DNA from: an uncultured Candidatus Competibacteraceae bacterium
GTDB taxonomy: Bacteria; Pseudomonadota; Gammaproteobacteria; Competibacterales; Competibacteraceae
Direction: 5' to 3'
NCBI GenBank assembly: GCA_937960715.1
Contig: CALGOO010000131.1
Coordinates: 1 to 39,912 of the forward strand
DNA length: 39,912 bases
Part shown: positions 16,713 to 26,628 of the stretch, in pieces
How the letters are laid out: each line of letters starts with the position of its first letter
Numbering within the stretch: the first letter of the stretch is position 1
Program-made: the position numbers and the translations under genes
The notes under the pieces: generated by a model
Databases searched by the model: none
The model's input: only the letters and a program-made list of their open reading frames with translations
Told to the model about the DNA's origin: nothing

Positions 16713-19700
16713 ATGAAAGACCCACTTCAGAAACAACCGACTCCCTACGAGATTTTGAGCGTCAGCCCCGACGCTACGGCAAAAGAAATTGACGACGCTT
16801 TTAAAAAAGGACTCGGCAAAAGTAAGAACGTAAAACAAAAGCAAGACGCCAGGCAATTCCTCCTCAGCCGGCCGTTGGATCGCGCGCTTCTTAATCTTTT
16901 CTTGTACGACGACGCGGTGCTGGAGAAGCTCGATCCCAATCCACTCCATGATCCTGACGCTCTCGATGTCTCGCAGCGCGCTGAAACAGCCAGCAAGTGG
17001 CGCAAGCAGTTCCGTGGCAGTACGTTTCCCGATCCAGGAATCGCCCGCGCGCTCGGTATTCTGTGGTATTGGTCGGCGTGCCAGGCCTCCGAACGGTTCG
17101 TCGAAACGGGTGAGCAGGGCGATGAGGGCGGTATTCCAGCATGGCAGGATTCATGGGAATCGGCCATGGGTTACTGGGCCTTCGTCACCACGACTCCCGA
17201 CTTCTGGGCCGAAAAAAGTCCGCCTTTCTCGCTGACCCAGGATGATATTCGAGCGGGTGTGCAACAACGCATCGCATCGGATTTGCATCGCTTCACCCAG
17301 CTTCAACGCGATGCGGGACACGACGATGCGGCCGATCGCTTCCAGCAGCTTGAAATGGACCTCATCAGGGAACTGGAAACCGCGAAAACGCTGCTTGACG
17401 CCAAGGCAAAGATCAATAAGAAATTTATCTGCTTCGGAAACCTGATGCTCGTTCGGATGAGGTTGGTCGATCAAATCGTTGCCTATATCGACGAAAGGCT
17501 CCGTAACCCTCCCTCCAACGCCACTAAAGAACATCTTGATCTTCTACGCAAGCTCAAGGAAGACTTTTCGTCTTACGGCAACATCGCGGCGCTCATTAAG
17601 AACGGCCGCTTTGAGGCGGCGATCAATCAGATCGAAAGCCTATCGCCCAGCGAACGGGAATTACCTGAAGTTCTTGGGTTTGAGGCGCAAGCCCGTTTTC
17701 AGTTCGGGCAGCAGCTTGCCAGCGTCAATAAGCTTGATGAGGCCCTTGCTTACTGGGAACGGGCGCTGCAATGCGCTCAGTCCGATAACCTGCGACGAGA
17801 AATTGCCGAGGCGGCAGAAGCGACATGTATCAATGCTTCCACGCAAAATCCACCTCGGGACGAGGCCATCCGCGTTTTCGAGAGTGGCTTTCGACTCGCT
17901 CCGCACAGCGAGAAATTGCGACTCGGGCTCGCTAATTTGCTGACGCAGCGCGGCGCCGAAGCAGTAAATGAGGCTGTTAAAAGAGCAGAGAAGGAAAACC
18001 CACCGAGCCAGGAAACCATTGGGATGGCCGAGCGTGGAGTCGCCGATCTCAGGCGTGCCGCTAAGGAACTCGGATCCGAACCCGCAGCAAAGCCATACAA
18101 AGACGCGAGCGAGGTGCTCGAACGACTCAAATTTCCTCCAGAAATCAAAAAGCTTTGGGAAGAAGCCAACGAAGCAGGGGGAAGACAAGATTGGGAGCGG
18201 GCGATAGGGAAACTCCGAAAAGCGCTTAGGGAGCTTGCTCTTAAGCAACCTAATTCAAGAGCGTTGAATCAGCTCAGAAAGAATCTGTCGGTTTGTCTTA
18301 ACAATTACAGCACGGATCGCTTCAGTGTAGCGTTATCAGAACTGGTCCAAATGTTGGCAGCGACTATAAATACTGCGCTGACACCCAACGGACTGGAATC
18401 GTTACGTGTTGCGCTGGCGCCTCGATGGAAATTACTATATAGCGCCTGTACAACCCTGTGCGAGGCGATCCAGCTTGACCCATCAAACGACCATGCTCTC
18501 CAAAATCTTCGGGGCATTGAACAACAAATTTCACAACTAGAATCCTCAGACGCTGGATTTTTAAAACCAAGCGATATCCAGAAACCTTCAATTTCCGCCG
18601 GAACCTTGAATCTTTTGCAAGAGGCTTACGCGGCGCTGGAAAATGAAGACTGGGATCAAGCAGCGGATAAGTTTGAAAGAGCGATCAAGCAACTCGGCTC
18701 ACAAGCCTCGAAACACCTCCCCCGAGAATTTCCAATTTCCGCTGAAGCTCAGCGACTTTTGGACGACGCCTACGCGGCGCGGGAACGCAAGAACTGGGAT
18801 GAGGCGATAAGGAAGTTTGAAGAGGCGATTAGCTGCCTCGGCCGACGAGCATCGGAACAAATTAAAAAAGATTGTAGTGATCTCATTACTCAGAAACTTT
18901 TGGACGAAACTCAGAAACTTTTGGACGAAGCCTACGCGGCGCGGGAACGCGGAAATTGGGATGAGGCGATAGAAAAATTTCGCAAGGCGAACAATTTAAT
19001 TGGCTCGCGGATGCCTGAACAAGCCAAAGAAGACTTCGCCGATCTTCTTGCGCAGCGCGGTGTAAATCGCCAAAATGAAGTGATGCAAACACCCGGCCTG
19101 ACCGGAAAAGATAGAGCATCAAAGCTACATCCCGCCCGCGATGATCTTCGCGAGGCTGAACAACTTGATCCGTCGGATGATAATATCGCTCTACGTCTTG
19201 AGTATATCGAAAAAATCATCAGTGCCTTGGAAATCAATAGCCCTCTTCCACCACCTCCTCAACCTGTCGATAAGAAGCTAATCGAAAAAATAATGGGGAG
19301 ATTTACAATCAAGAATTGGGCCTTGATTACGTTTCACCTTTTTATATTTATCTTGACTTTTAAAGTGGCCAGTTATGACCATGGAAGCCTGTTTTTCTAC
19401 GAGACCTACTTGCCACCTGACCAATGGTTATTGTCGCTTCAAAATAACAGCACTTTCGGAAAGCTGGCTATCTCTTCCGCAACCCTGGTTTGCCTGATTG
19501 GAACATTTCTATTGCTGTTTGCCAACTGGTTCAGTTGGAAGAACAAATTGTCGAAGGCCGCTTTTTTCATCTTACCTGAAACTATTATTGTCGGGTGGCT
19601 GGCTATTTTTTCCATGGGCTTGGTGTATATGCCGAGTATTGGTAGCGATCAAAAAGGACTTTCAGGCAAAGTCGCCACGGGTTCCGCCGTAATGGCTTCC

Positions 19701-20873
19701 GCCAAAGCCCGGATTCCGGAAAAAACCGTGCCAGAGGCACCGATGGAGTTTCGCCAGCTACTGGCGAACCAAAGATTGGTTGTCGATCAAGTGACCAAAG
19801 CTCTAATGCAGATCGACAGCAGAGCATCCGATCCCACAGGCGACCAGAGACTGAGGACCGAAATCAACGTTCTGCAAAATCAATTACCGATCCTCTCAAA
19901 GGAAACTCGCTCGGTTACCACATTTCTCATAGCTGCCGCGCTTGAAAAAATAGATCTAAAAGCCGCTACTTTCTACTACGACAGGCTAACCCAAGGCGAT
20001 GGTCAATACGTCGCCACGGGTAGAATACGAAAGTCCGAGTTGGAAGCTACCGATCCGGATCAGCTTGAGAAAGTCTATAAAGAATCACTCGAAAAACCCG
20101 CGACCGAAGGATGGTTCCGAACCACCGGATCATGGGAACGGACGACGACACATCGCACCGCCAGCCTCGGCCTTATGGACTTGCGCAAGGACAATATTTC
20201 GATCCGCCTGTTCGACTGGCTTCGTTCCAAATCGTTTTTGCCATTATCATATGCTTACCTTTTTGTGCTCACCGTGCTGGCAATCATGCTGGAACTCATC
20301 AAATTGCCTTTTCTGGTGGCAACATTACGAATAGACGACATCCTGAAGCCGGGAGTCGAACGTATCAAGAAAAAAACCGCTAAAGATTTGATAGAGAATC
20401 AACTAGCTGAATTCTACAAGAGACTCGGCGTAGACCCTGCCTTGGGTATGGTCTATTGGTTTATCGACATCGCATTCGCTATCTGGATTTTATGGTCGCT
20501 GCGGGCATGGGCGCCTCAAATGGAATTGGATGGCTCCATATTTTTATGGATCACGGACATCTTCCAACCCAGCCACAGCTTGCTTTTCGTGTGGTTTATC
20601 GCAGGGATATCGTTTCTAGTTATAGCCACAACTAATGACCCTAATGGTTCATCAGAGGTTTTAATATCCGCTAACTTTGCTCTATCGCTCATCGTTCCAG
20701 CCATTGCATGGTTCTTTGATTGGCCCGCATACATGACTATTGCGTGGATGCTGCTGTGGGGAATTTCCGCAGGAATTCAACTGATCCTAGTTCTAATTCT
20801 AACCAAGCTGGATTTTGGCAGGGCTTCAGGGAATTTTCCTCCCAAGGCGGATTTCGTCTGTAAAGCCGACTAG
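16713..20873 (+). CDS. Large J-like / TPR / multi-membrane protein (1386 aa)
   Basis: Residues 10-40 (TPYEILSVSPDATAKEIDDA) look like helix I-II of a J domain, but no HPD tripeptide follows, so classic Hsp70 stimulation is doubtful. Residues about 300-800 are TPR-like; three close copies of an AYAARERKNWDEAIRKFEEA-type unit begin near 633, 681 and 736. About eight hydrophobic segments follow (near 867, 918, 951, 1180, 1246, 1288, 1322 and 1340), with an extracytoplasmic or cytoplasmic loop of about 200 residues between the third and fourth. So a soluble helical platform is tethered to the inner membrane. Next to Hsp70/GrpE, I infer a membrane receptor that brings chaperone and clients together. 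Base composition is lower in GC than the neighbours, which hints at separate acquisition. Confidence 0.85.
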   Translation: MKDPLQKQPTPYEILSVSPDATAKEIDDAFKKGLGKSKNVKQKQDARQFLLSRPLDRALLNLFLYDDAVLEKLDPNPLHDPDALDVSQRAETASKWRKQFRGSTFPDPGIARALGILWYWSACQASERFVETGEQGDEGGIPAWQDSWESAMGYWAFVTTTPDFWAEKSPPFSLTQDDIRAGVQQRIASDLHRFTQLQRDAGHDDAADRFQQLEMDLIRELETAKTLLDAKAKINKKFICFGNLMLVRMRLVDQIVAYIDERLRNPPSNATKEHLDLLRKLKEDFSSYGNIAALIKNGRFEAAINQIESLSPSERELPEVLGFEAQARFQFGQQLASVNKLDEALAYWERALQCAQSDNLRREIAEAAEATCINASTQNPPRDEAIRVFESGFRLAPHSEKLRLGLANLLTQRGAEAVNEAVKRAEKENPPSQETIGMAERGVADLRRAAKELGSEPAAKPYKDASEVLERLKFPPEIKKLWEEANEAGGRQDWERAIGKLRKALRELALKQPNSRALNQLRKNLSVCLNNYSTDRFSVALSELVQMLAATINTALTPNGLESLRVALAPRWKLLYSACTTLCEAIQLDPSNDHALQNLRGIEQQISQLESSDAGFLKPSDIQKPSISAGTLNLLQEAYAALENEDWDQAADKFERAIKQLGSQASKHLPREFPISAEAQRLLDDAYAARERKNWDEAIRKFEEAISCLGRRASEQIKKDCSDLITQKLLDETQKLLDEAYAARERGNWDEAIEKFRKANNLIGSRMPEQAKEDFADLLAQRGVNRQNEVMQTPGLTGKDRASKLHPARDDLREAEQLDPSDDNIALRLEYIEKIISALEINSPLPPPPQPVDKKLIEKIMGRFTIKNWALITFHLFIFILTFKVASYDHGSLFFYETYLPPDQWLLSLQNNSTFGKLAISSATLVCLIGTFLLLFANWFSWKNKLSKAAFFILPETIIVGWLAIFSMGLVYMPSIGSDQKGLSGKVATGSAVMASAKARIPEKTVPEAPMEFRQLLANQRLVVDQVTKALMQIDSRASDPTGDQRLRTEINVLQNQLPILSKETRSVTTFLIAAALEKIDLKAATFYYDRLTQGDGQYVATGRIRKSELEATDPDQLEKVYKESLEKPATEGWFRTTGSWERTTTHRTASLGLMDLRKDNISIRLFDWLRSKSFLPLSYAYLFVLTVLAIMLELIKLPFLVATLRIDDILKPGVERIKKKTAKDLIENQLAEFYKRLGVDPALGMVYWFIDIAFAIWILWSLRAWAPQMELDGSIFLWITDIFQPSHSLLFVWFIAGISFLVIATTNDPNGSSEVLISANFALSLIVPAIAWFFDWPAYMTIAWMLLWGISAGIQLILVLILTKLDFGRASGNFPPKADFVCKAD

Positions 20874-20914
20874 CAGTCGAATCGATTAAACTTTCCAAAG
20901 AGGAGCGCGAGCGA

Positions 20915-22114
20915 TTGGATACGATGAACTGTCCGGTTTGTCCCGCCACCAACATTGCCGCGAATTGCCTGACTTGCGAGAACTGCGGGGCCGATCTTGC
21001 GCCGATCCGTCGAATACGCGAGCTTGCCGCCTGGCGTTACAACACGGCGCTTGCATTTGCCAGCCACGGCGATCATTCCGCGGCAATTCGCGAATTGCAG
21101 GCGGCGCTCGGCGCGGATCCCTCGGCGGCGCCGGTACGAGTCTTACTTGGAAAAGTGCTTTGGAAAACCGGGCGTATTGGCGAGGCCATCGACGAATGGC
21201 GTCGCGTCGCCGACAAACATCCCGATGACGGCGACGCGAAATCCTTGCTGGCCCAGGCAAATCGGGCGCGGGCGCGGCGATTTCAGACTCTTGCGTTCGC
21301 TGCGACCCTTGGCGCGGCGACGCTTGCTCTCTGCTCTTTTGTGGTGGGTCGGATAACCGGCGACGAACACGGCCCAGTCCACGCGACGCCGAGTGCCGCC
21401 GCATTGGAACCTCGGCCAACCATCTTACCCGAAATCAAACAGCCGGATGAGGTGGCGGTTTCGGCGAGTGCCGGTCAACCATCGGATACGCAAGCCTCCA
21501 CCCCACCCAATCCGGTGGGCGTCGACAGTCCGGTTCTTGTCCAATCGCTCACTTTAGCTGAAGCGGAAAGCAGGGTATCGACGCCGACATCGCAAACTAC
21601 CGACCCGTTGGCGGTTACGCCCGCGACGACGCCCGACGCCGACGAGGCCGCTTCAAAAACCATCGGCAACCTCTCTATCGCGCTTGGGGCGCTCAAAGGA
21701 CTCCGCGTCGAACAGCTAAACGATACGATTCGCGTGACGCCAACCGATGGGTTGTTCCCCTCCGGTTCCGCCGATGCGGATCCGCTTGGCGCTGCTCTTC
21801 TCCAGTCCATCGCCGAAGCGTTCAAGACTACCGCCGAACCGGTGCGGGTGCGCGTGGTTGGATTCACCGATACCGTGCCGTCACGGCCGGGAGGTCGTTG
21901 GGTCAAGAACGGGCAGCTCGCCCTTTACCGCGCCGCGAACGCGGTCGTCGCGATGCAGAATGAAGACCAGCACGAGTGGCTCGCCTCCATCGGCGACGAG
22001 CGCCACGCCCCGTGCCCGAACGATTCGGATGCCAGCCGACGATGCAATCGGACCGTCGTCATCGAAATCCACGCCGCAAGCCATTCTCGGCAGGATAGGG
22101 GTATTTCTCGATGA
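20915..22114 (+). CDS. Zinc ribbon - TPR - TM - OmpA-like protein (399 aa)
   Basis: AAGAGGAG (20898-20905) is 9 bp from a TTG at 20915 but 18 bp from the ATG at 20924, so the TTG start is preferred. Order of parts: a Cys4 ribbon (CPVC with CENCG, residues 5-26), TPR-like helices (about 30-115), a membrane segment (about 122-147, LAFAATLGAATLALCSFVVG), a Pro/Thr/Ser-rich stretch (about 150-235) and an OmpA-like peptidoglycan-binding domain (about 240-385; VRVVGFTDTVPS, LALYRAANAVV). This gives a cytoplasmic ribbon/TPR head and a periplasmic cell-wall anchor. OmpA-type domains also occur in MotB and ZorB, partners of proton-driven stators; a TolQ/MotA-like gene lies at 30949-31986. Its stop overlaps the next start (ATGA). 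Confidence 0.85.
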   Translation: MDTMNCPVCPATNIAANCLTCENCGADLAPIRRIRELAAWRYNTALAFASHGDHSAAIRELQAALGADPSAAPVRVLLGKVLWKTGRIGEAIDEWRRVADKHPDDGDAKSLLAQANRARARRFQTLAFAATLGAATLALCSFVVGRITGDEHGPVHATPSAAALEPRPTILPEIKQPDEVAVSASAGQPSDTQASTPPNPVGVDSPVLVQSLTLAEAESRVSTPTSQTTDPLAVTPATTPDADEAASKTIGNLSIALGALKGLRVEQLNDTIRVTPTDGLFPSGSADADPLGAALLQSIAEAFKTTAEPVRVRVVGFTDTVPSRPGGRWVKNGQLALYRAANAVVAMQNEDQHEWLASIGDERHAPCPNDSDASRRCNRTVVIEIHAASHSRQDRGISR

Positions 22115-23022
22115 AAACCAAGCTAATGGCCATAGTTGGTTTGACGATGTTTCTTATTGACTCATCGATGGCCGACAATATTTATCGCTGGACTGATCCA
22201 GCCACCGGAAAAATCCTGATGACTACCACCCCACCGGAATACTGGGTCAAGGAACAAAGGCCAGCGGGTAAATTACCCAACGGAGATGTCATTGAATTGA
22301 TCTTCGATCCTAATGATCCAAATATAAAATCGATCACTGAGAGCCGCAAGAAAAGAGACGCTGAAAATGCCCCTGCCCTTGCTCCTGCCCCTGCTTTTGT
22401 TGAACAGGTCAAGCCGAGACCCGATAGGGAAGCGAAAAAAATGGAGGCGGAGGCGGAGATGGAAAGAAGGAGAACCGCCGCCGAATTGGCTAAACAACAG
22501 GCCGCCAAGGAAAGGGAAATGGAACAGCGCGCCGCTATGGAAAGAGAAAAGGAACAGCGTGCCGCTATGGAAAGAGAAAAGGAACAGCGTGCCGCCAGGG
22601 AGGTGGAGAGAAGAAAAGTCGAAACCTTGCAGTCCGACTACTTGATCCTTGACTCGTGTTTGATTGTCGCGGCGCATGAGGGCGATATGGACGCCGTAAA
22701 GTATTTGATGGATATCGGTGTTAATGTCAACACGAAATCGAAGAATGGCGGGCTGACCGCTTTAATGATGGCCACGATGAACGGTCATACGAAACTCGTG
22801 AGCCTGTTGCTGGAGAGAGGAGCGGATGTGAATATGAAAACCGAGGATGGTTACACGGCCTTGATGATGGCGTCGAATCTGGTCGATATCGACATCGCAA
22901 GATTGTTGCTCAACAAGGGCGCCAATGCTCATGAAAAAAGTATGAGCGGCTTGAACGCCTTTGATATCGCATCGAAAAACAGTAATCCGGAAATCATGAA
23001 AATCCTGTTATCCAGAAGATGA
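22111..23022 (+). CDS. Secreted DUF4124-like, coiled-coil, ankyrin-repeat protein (303 aa)
   Basis: It begins with a Sec-type signal peptide (about 1-21, LMAIVGLTMFLIDSSMA) followed by NIYRWTDPATGKILMTTTPP, the pattern of the short DUF4124 domain of periplasmic proteins. Residues about 105-175 are a highly charged coiled coil with a tandem repeat (REKEQRAAME). Residues about 180-303 hold four ankyrin repeats (GADVNMKTEDGYTALMMAS and similar), a protein-binding module. I infer a periplasmic adaptor. It is the last gene of the plus-strand operon, translationally coupled to the OmpA-like gene, and converges on the Clp-FtsH gene with 47 bp between stops. Confidence 0.85.
   Translation: MKTKLMAIVGLTMFLIDSSMADNIYRWTDPATGKILMTTTPPEYWVKEQRPAGKLPNGDVIELIFDPNDPNIKSITESRKKRDAENAPALAPAPAFVEQVKPRPDREAKKMEAEAEMERRRTAAELAKQQAAKEREMEQRAAMEREKEQRAAMEREKEQRAAREVERRKVETLQSDYLILDSCLIVAAHEGDMDAVKYLMDIGVNVNTKSKNGGLTALMMATMNGHTKLVSLLLERGADVNMKTEDGYTALMMASNLVDIDIARLLLNKGANAHEKSMSGLNAFDIASKNSNPEIMKILLSRR
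22501..22590 (+). repeat. Three 30-bp in-frame tandem units in the coiled coil
   Basis: Units at 22531-22560 and 22561-22590 agree except at the last base of the preceding unit boundary region, and a diverged copy lies at 22501-22530. Each encodes a ten-residue charged heptad-like piece (A-A-M-E-R-E-K-E-Q-R). It probably arose by slippage and lengthens the coiled coil. Confidence 0.8.
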
Positions 23023-23069
23023 CGACCCCCGCCCGATGAACAGGGTTTCGCTTTCTGCGCCGATTCAGG

Positions 23070-26000
23070 TTACGAACCAGTGGCCGCCGGCGGCAATATC
23101 GCCTCCAAATCCCGCCGTAACAGGCGATTCCTGGCGATCAAAGCCTCGGCCACGGCGTCCAGGTGCGCGCGGTTGGCCGTCAATGCCTGGACCGTTCGCT
23201 CCAATTCCCACTTCAACAAGGTCCGCGCCGCCTCGCTCACCTGCGCGTACAACGGACTGCCGACCGCCTCGGCGAATTGCAACAGCTCCGGCGCGGCCAG
23301 CGGTCCAAACTCATCGTCCATCCCATAGCGGCAGATCAGTTGCCGGGCCAGCCGAGTGGCGTGCTCCAGATCGCCCGCCGCGCCGGTGGTCAACCCCGCT
23401 TCCGGGCCGTAGTACACCATCTCCGCCGCGCGTCCGCCCAGCGCGGTGCGGATGGTGGCCAGCAAATCCGCCCGGCTCAGGCTCTCCCGCCTGAGTTCCG
23501 CCTCGCCGCGTCGCATCCCCCCGCCGCGCTCGGCGCGGGCCACGATGGAAACCTCCACCGGCCACCAGCCCGACAGCCAGTACATGACCGTGTGTCCGGC
23601 CTCATGACGGGCGGTGCTCTTCAGAAACTGCGGCGACCAGGGTTTGGCTTCGCCCTCGCGGGCGGTGTCGATGGCCTCGATCAGCAACTCGTCGTCGACC
23701 GGCCGATTTTGCCGCAGCGCCAGTCGCGCCGCCGTTTCCAGGGCCATGTCCAGATCCGCCAGCGACATGCCCACGGTCCTTTCGGCCAACAACTCCAGGG
23801 CCGCCGCCGATACCACGCTGCCCCCGGTTTTCCCCAGCCGCCATTCCAGATAACGCCGCCGCGCCGCCGTGTCCGGCAAATCCACCCGGATCGCCCGCGA
23901 AAACCGCCGCACCAGCGCGGGGTCGAGGGTACGGGCCGAACGCTCCGGCGCGTCCGCGTCATCGGCCTGGATGTTGAAGTTGGTCGCCGCCAGCACGAAC
24001 ACCGGCCGGCGCGGATCGGGGCTGGTGAAGCCGTCCATCTCGGTCAGCAGCGCGTTCAGGGTATTCTCTTCCGCCCGCCCGGAGGCTCCGCCCGCGCGAA
24101 CCCGCCCGATCGCGTCGATTTCGTCGATGAAGACGATGGCGGGCGCATAACGCCGCGCCCGGGCGAACAGGTCCCGCACGCTTTGAGGACCGCTGCCCTG
24201 CCAGATGGTCACGAAGGCGCTGGCGGCGGCGGTCAGGAACGCCACCTCGGATTCGCCCGCCATGGCCCGCGCCAACAAGGTCTTGCCGGTGCCGGGCGGG
24301 CCGTACAGCAGCACTCCCTTGGGCGGTTTCAGACCCGCCGCCAGATAGCGGCCCGGTTCCTTAAGGTAGTCGATGAAGAATTGCAGCTCCTCCTTGGCCA
24401 AATCCGCGCCGATCACGTCGGCGAACCGTGCCTGGGGTCGTTCGACCGCGTCCAGCACTTCCCCGGCGTCCGCCGCCGCCAGCGCCCGGCTCAGTTGCGG
24501 ATGGCGCAGGCGCACCGCGATGGTCCGACCCTCGCGTTCCACCCGCGGCACGGTGTCGAAACTAAGCACCTGGCGTTGCTGGCCCAACCGCACCGCCATT
24601 TTTTCCTGGTGGAAGCGCCGCGCCAGCCGGTTCACTTCGGCGGCGAACGTCGCGCGTTGCGTTTCCCCCTCGGCCGTCAGGTCCGCGACCAGCGGACTGG
24701 TCAGCACCCCGCGCGCGCCGCCCCCGCGCACGCAGGCCGCGAACCGTTCGGCATCGGTCACTTCGGCGTCGACGGCCGCGCCATCCAGGGGTTCCGCCAA
24801 CAGAAACACCGGCAATTCCGGCTGGCGCGCATGGAGCGCGCGCAACAGTTCCTGGCTTCGTTCCAGACGGCGCGCGCCGACCGGAATATGATCGAAATCC
24901 ATGATCGTGCCCTTTTGCACCGAGGGAATGGTTTGCTCCAGCCAGGGATCGACCAGAGCGAAATCCGGTTCGCTCGTCGCCAGCACGTGGCCGATGTCCT
25001 CGACCGATTCGGCTGGACGCCAGTCCATCTCGGGGAAAAGCATCTGATAGGTCGTGGCGTTGAGGCTGGACGTCACCAGCAGCACGCACGGCCGGATTTC
25101 GGGCTGGAACAACGGATCCAGCGCCGGGTCGGCGACGGCGTCCTCGTCCAACCCGAAGCGCACCGTTTCCACCCGCTCCAACACCTCGTCCAGCCGTTCC
25201 GTCTTGAACAATTGGCAAAACTGGAACAATTCGCCCTTGACGAATCGTTCGGCCTGGGCGCACAGGGTCCGGGCGTCGGCCCGCGCGCCTTCGCGCAACA
25301 CCAGACACAGAGCCACCACCGTATCGAAGACCACCTGGATGTAATACTGGCGTTCCAGCAGATCGGCCACCCGCCACAGTTCCGCCTGCACGACCCGCAC
25401 CAGATCAGGCACGCTCAACGGATTGAACAGCACCGGATAGCCCTTGCCCAGCCGCGAGCACAGCGCCGCCGGGAAAAAGGGTTGACCGGTGCGCGGGTCC
25501 TTGTCGTTCGCCAGCGCGTCCAGGATGGTCTGGCGGTGAAACGCGGCGTTGGCGCTATGCACGCCACTGGCGTTGGGCGTTTCGTAAAGCCGGCGACCGG
25601 CGTTGGTGGTGAAGATCACCGTGGTGTCGCGAAAGGAAACGTCGCGCTCGTGAAACTTGTCTTCCAACCGCCCCGCGTCGAGGATTTGCAGGAACAGATG
25701 GAGGGTGTTGAGATGAGCTTTCTCGATCTCGTCGAACAGCAGGACGGCGTCCGGGTTCTGCTGGACGAACTCGGTCAACTGGCCCGGATGCGCCGCCTGG
25801 TAACTTCTGGCCCAGCCAACCAAAGCCTGGAATTGCTGGTGGTCGGCGTAGGCGCTCATGTCGAAGCGCTTGAAGGGCCGTTCCAGACAGGCCGCGCCCA
25901 GCTCGGCCAGCAGGGTCTTGCCGACGCCGGGCGGACCGGCGAACGCGAACACGGCGCGCGGCGCCTTGCGCGCCTGGTCCGCCGCCGCGCCCAGTTCGCT

Positions 26001-26543
26001 GTTGAACAGCCCTTCCACGAAGGCATGAATCGCGTGATCCTGGCCGAACACCCGCGCCAGCAACCGGTCCCGCAACCCTTGCAACCGGTCGCTCAGTTCT
26101 CCCAGCTTCGGAGTTTGCGCCGCCTGCTCCTGTTGACTTAGCAACCAGGCCGCCACGCTGTCCTGGCCGCGCGGCGCGGCCCCCAGCAGCGTGCAAAACG
26201 TCATCGACATCGCGCAAGCGGCCGCTAGGTGCGCGGGGTTGAGCAGGCTCGGGTGCTGGCGGTCGGGAATCTCCCTGGCCAGTTCCCGCGCGCCCGCCAG
26301 CAGCGCCCGCACCGCTTCGTCCAGGGGCAATGGACCGGGGCAGTGGGCTGGCTCCGAGCAGGCCGGACCAGCGGCCTGGAGCTGATCGACGCTCAGACCC
26401 AGGCAGTCGGCCAGCAGCCCGCGTGTCGTCGGGTGCTGGCCCATGGCCGCCAGCAACGATGGCGGACTCAACCGCGTCGAACCACTGGAAAAAGCGTAAT
26501 CCTTGGCTAGATCGATCACCCGTTGCGCGCTGTCGGTAAACAT
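23070..26543 (-). CDS. Clp - receiver-like - FtsH fusion AAA+ protease (1157 aa)
   Basis: Residues 1-140 are a Clp N-domain (FTDSAQRVIDLAKDYA). A ClpA/B second-ring ATPase follows: GPPGVGKT (203-210), VLLFDEIEKAH (267-277), FTTNAGRR with arginine finger, and a small domain to about 400. Residues about 484-620 look like a receiver fold (CVLLVTSS, PDFALVDPW with D532, LPVFLLAEP). An FtsH module ends the protein: GPPGTGKT (748-755), IVFIDEID (803-810), LDPALVRRFSR, zinc site HEAGH (980-984) and the third-ligand Asp in GDLEHAT. All catalytic residues are present for two ATPase sites and an M41 metalloprotease. No membrane segment is seen, unlike normal FtsH, so it is soluble. GAGGAA precedes the ATG. 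It would unfold and degrade proteins, perhaps under phospho-control from the neighbouring kinase and phosphatase. Confidence 0.93.
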   Translation of the reverse strand: MFTDSAQRVIDLAKDYAFSSGSTRLSPPSLLAAMGQHPTTRGLLADCLGLSVDQLQAAGPACSEPAHCPGPLPLDEAVRALLAGARELAREIPDRQHPSLLNPAHLAAACAMSMTFCTLLGAAPRGQDSVAAWLLSQQEQAAQTPKLGELSDRLQGLRDRLLARVFGQDHAIHAFVEGLFNSELGAAADQARKAPRAVFAFAGPPGVGKTLLAELGAACLERPFKRFDMSAYADHQQFQALVGWARSYQAAHPGQLTEFVQQNPDAVLLFDEIEKAHLNTLHLFLQILDAGRLEDKFHERDVSFRDTTVIFTTNAGRRLYETPNASGVHSANAAFHRQTILDALANDKDPRTGQPFFPAALCSRLGKGYPVLFNPLSVPDLVRVVQAELWRVADLLERQYYIQVVFDTVVALCLVLREGARADARTLCAQAERFVKGELFQFCQLFKTERLDEVLERVETVRFGLDEDAVADPALDPLFQPEIRPCVLLVTSSLNATTYQMLFPEMDWRPAESVEDIGHVLATSEPDFALVDPWLEQTIPSVQKGTIMDFDHIPVGARRLERSQELLRALHARQPELPVFLLAEPLDGAAVDAEVTDAERFAACVRGGGARGVLTSPLVADLTAEGETQRATFAAEVNRLARRFHQEKMAVRLGQQRQVLSFDTVPRVEREGRTIAVRLRHPQLSRALAAADAGEVLDAVERPQARFADVIGADLAKEELQFFIDYLKEPGRYLAAGLKPPKGVLLYGPPGTGKTLLARAMAGESEVAFLTAAASAFVTIWQGSGPQSVRDLFARARRYAPAIVFIDEIDAIGRVRAGGASGRAEENTLNALLTEMDGFTSPDPRRPVFVLAATNFNIQADDADAPERSARTLDPALVRRFSRAIRVDLPDTAARRRYLEWRLGKTGGSVVSAAALELLAERTVGMSLADLDMALETAARLALRQNRPVDDELLIEAIDTAREGEAKPWSPQFLKSTARHEAGHTVMYWLSGWWPVEVSIVARAERGGGMRRGEAELRRESLSRADLLATIRTALGGRAAEMVYYGPEAGLTTGAAGDLEHATRLARQLICRYGMDDEFGPLAAPELLQFAEAVGSPLYAQVSEAARTLLKWELERTVQALTANRAHLDAVAEALIARNRLLRRDLEAILPPAATGS

Positions 26544-26628
26544 TCAAGCATTCCTCAAATTGTAACCCTTCATATCCCTTGGTGGTTTCGCCCCGCACGG
26601 CGAGGGGGTCTGAACACTGACCTCGGAT
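26544..26628. other. Short spacer in the minus operon
   Basis: These 85 bp between the Clp-like partner and the Clp-FtsH gene hold the GAGGAA ribosome site of the downstream gene and a short GC-rich inverted stretch around CGCCCCGCACGGCGAGGGG. I see no gene or clear terminator. Confidence 0.4.

Noticed and set aside
23163..26141. 992-codon open frame antisense to the Clp-FtsH gene
   Set aside because: The opposite strand encodes intact Walker and HEAGH motifs; the antisense product is rich in Arg, Gln and His with no motif.
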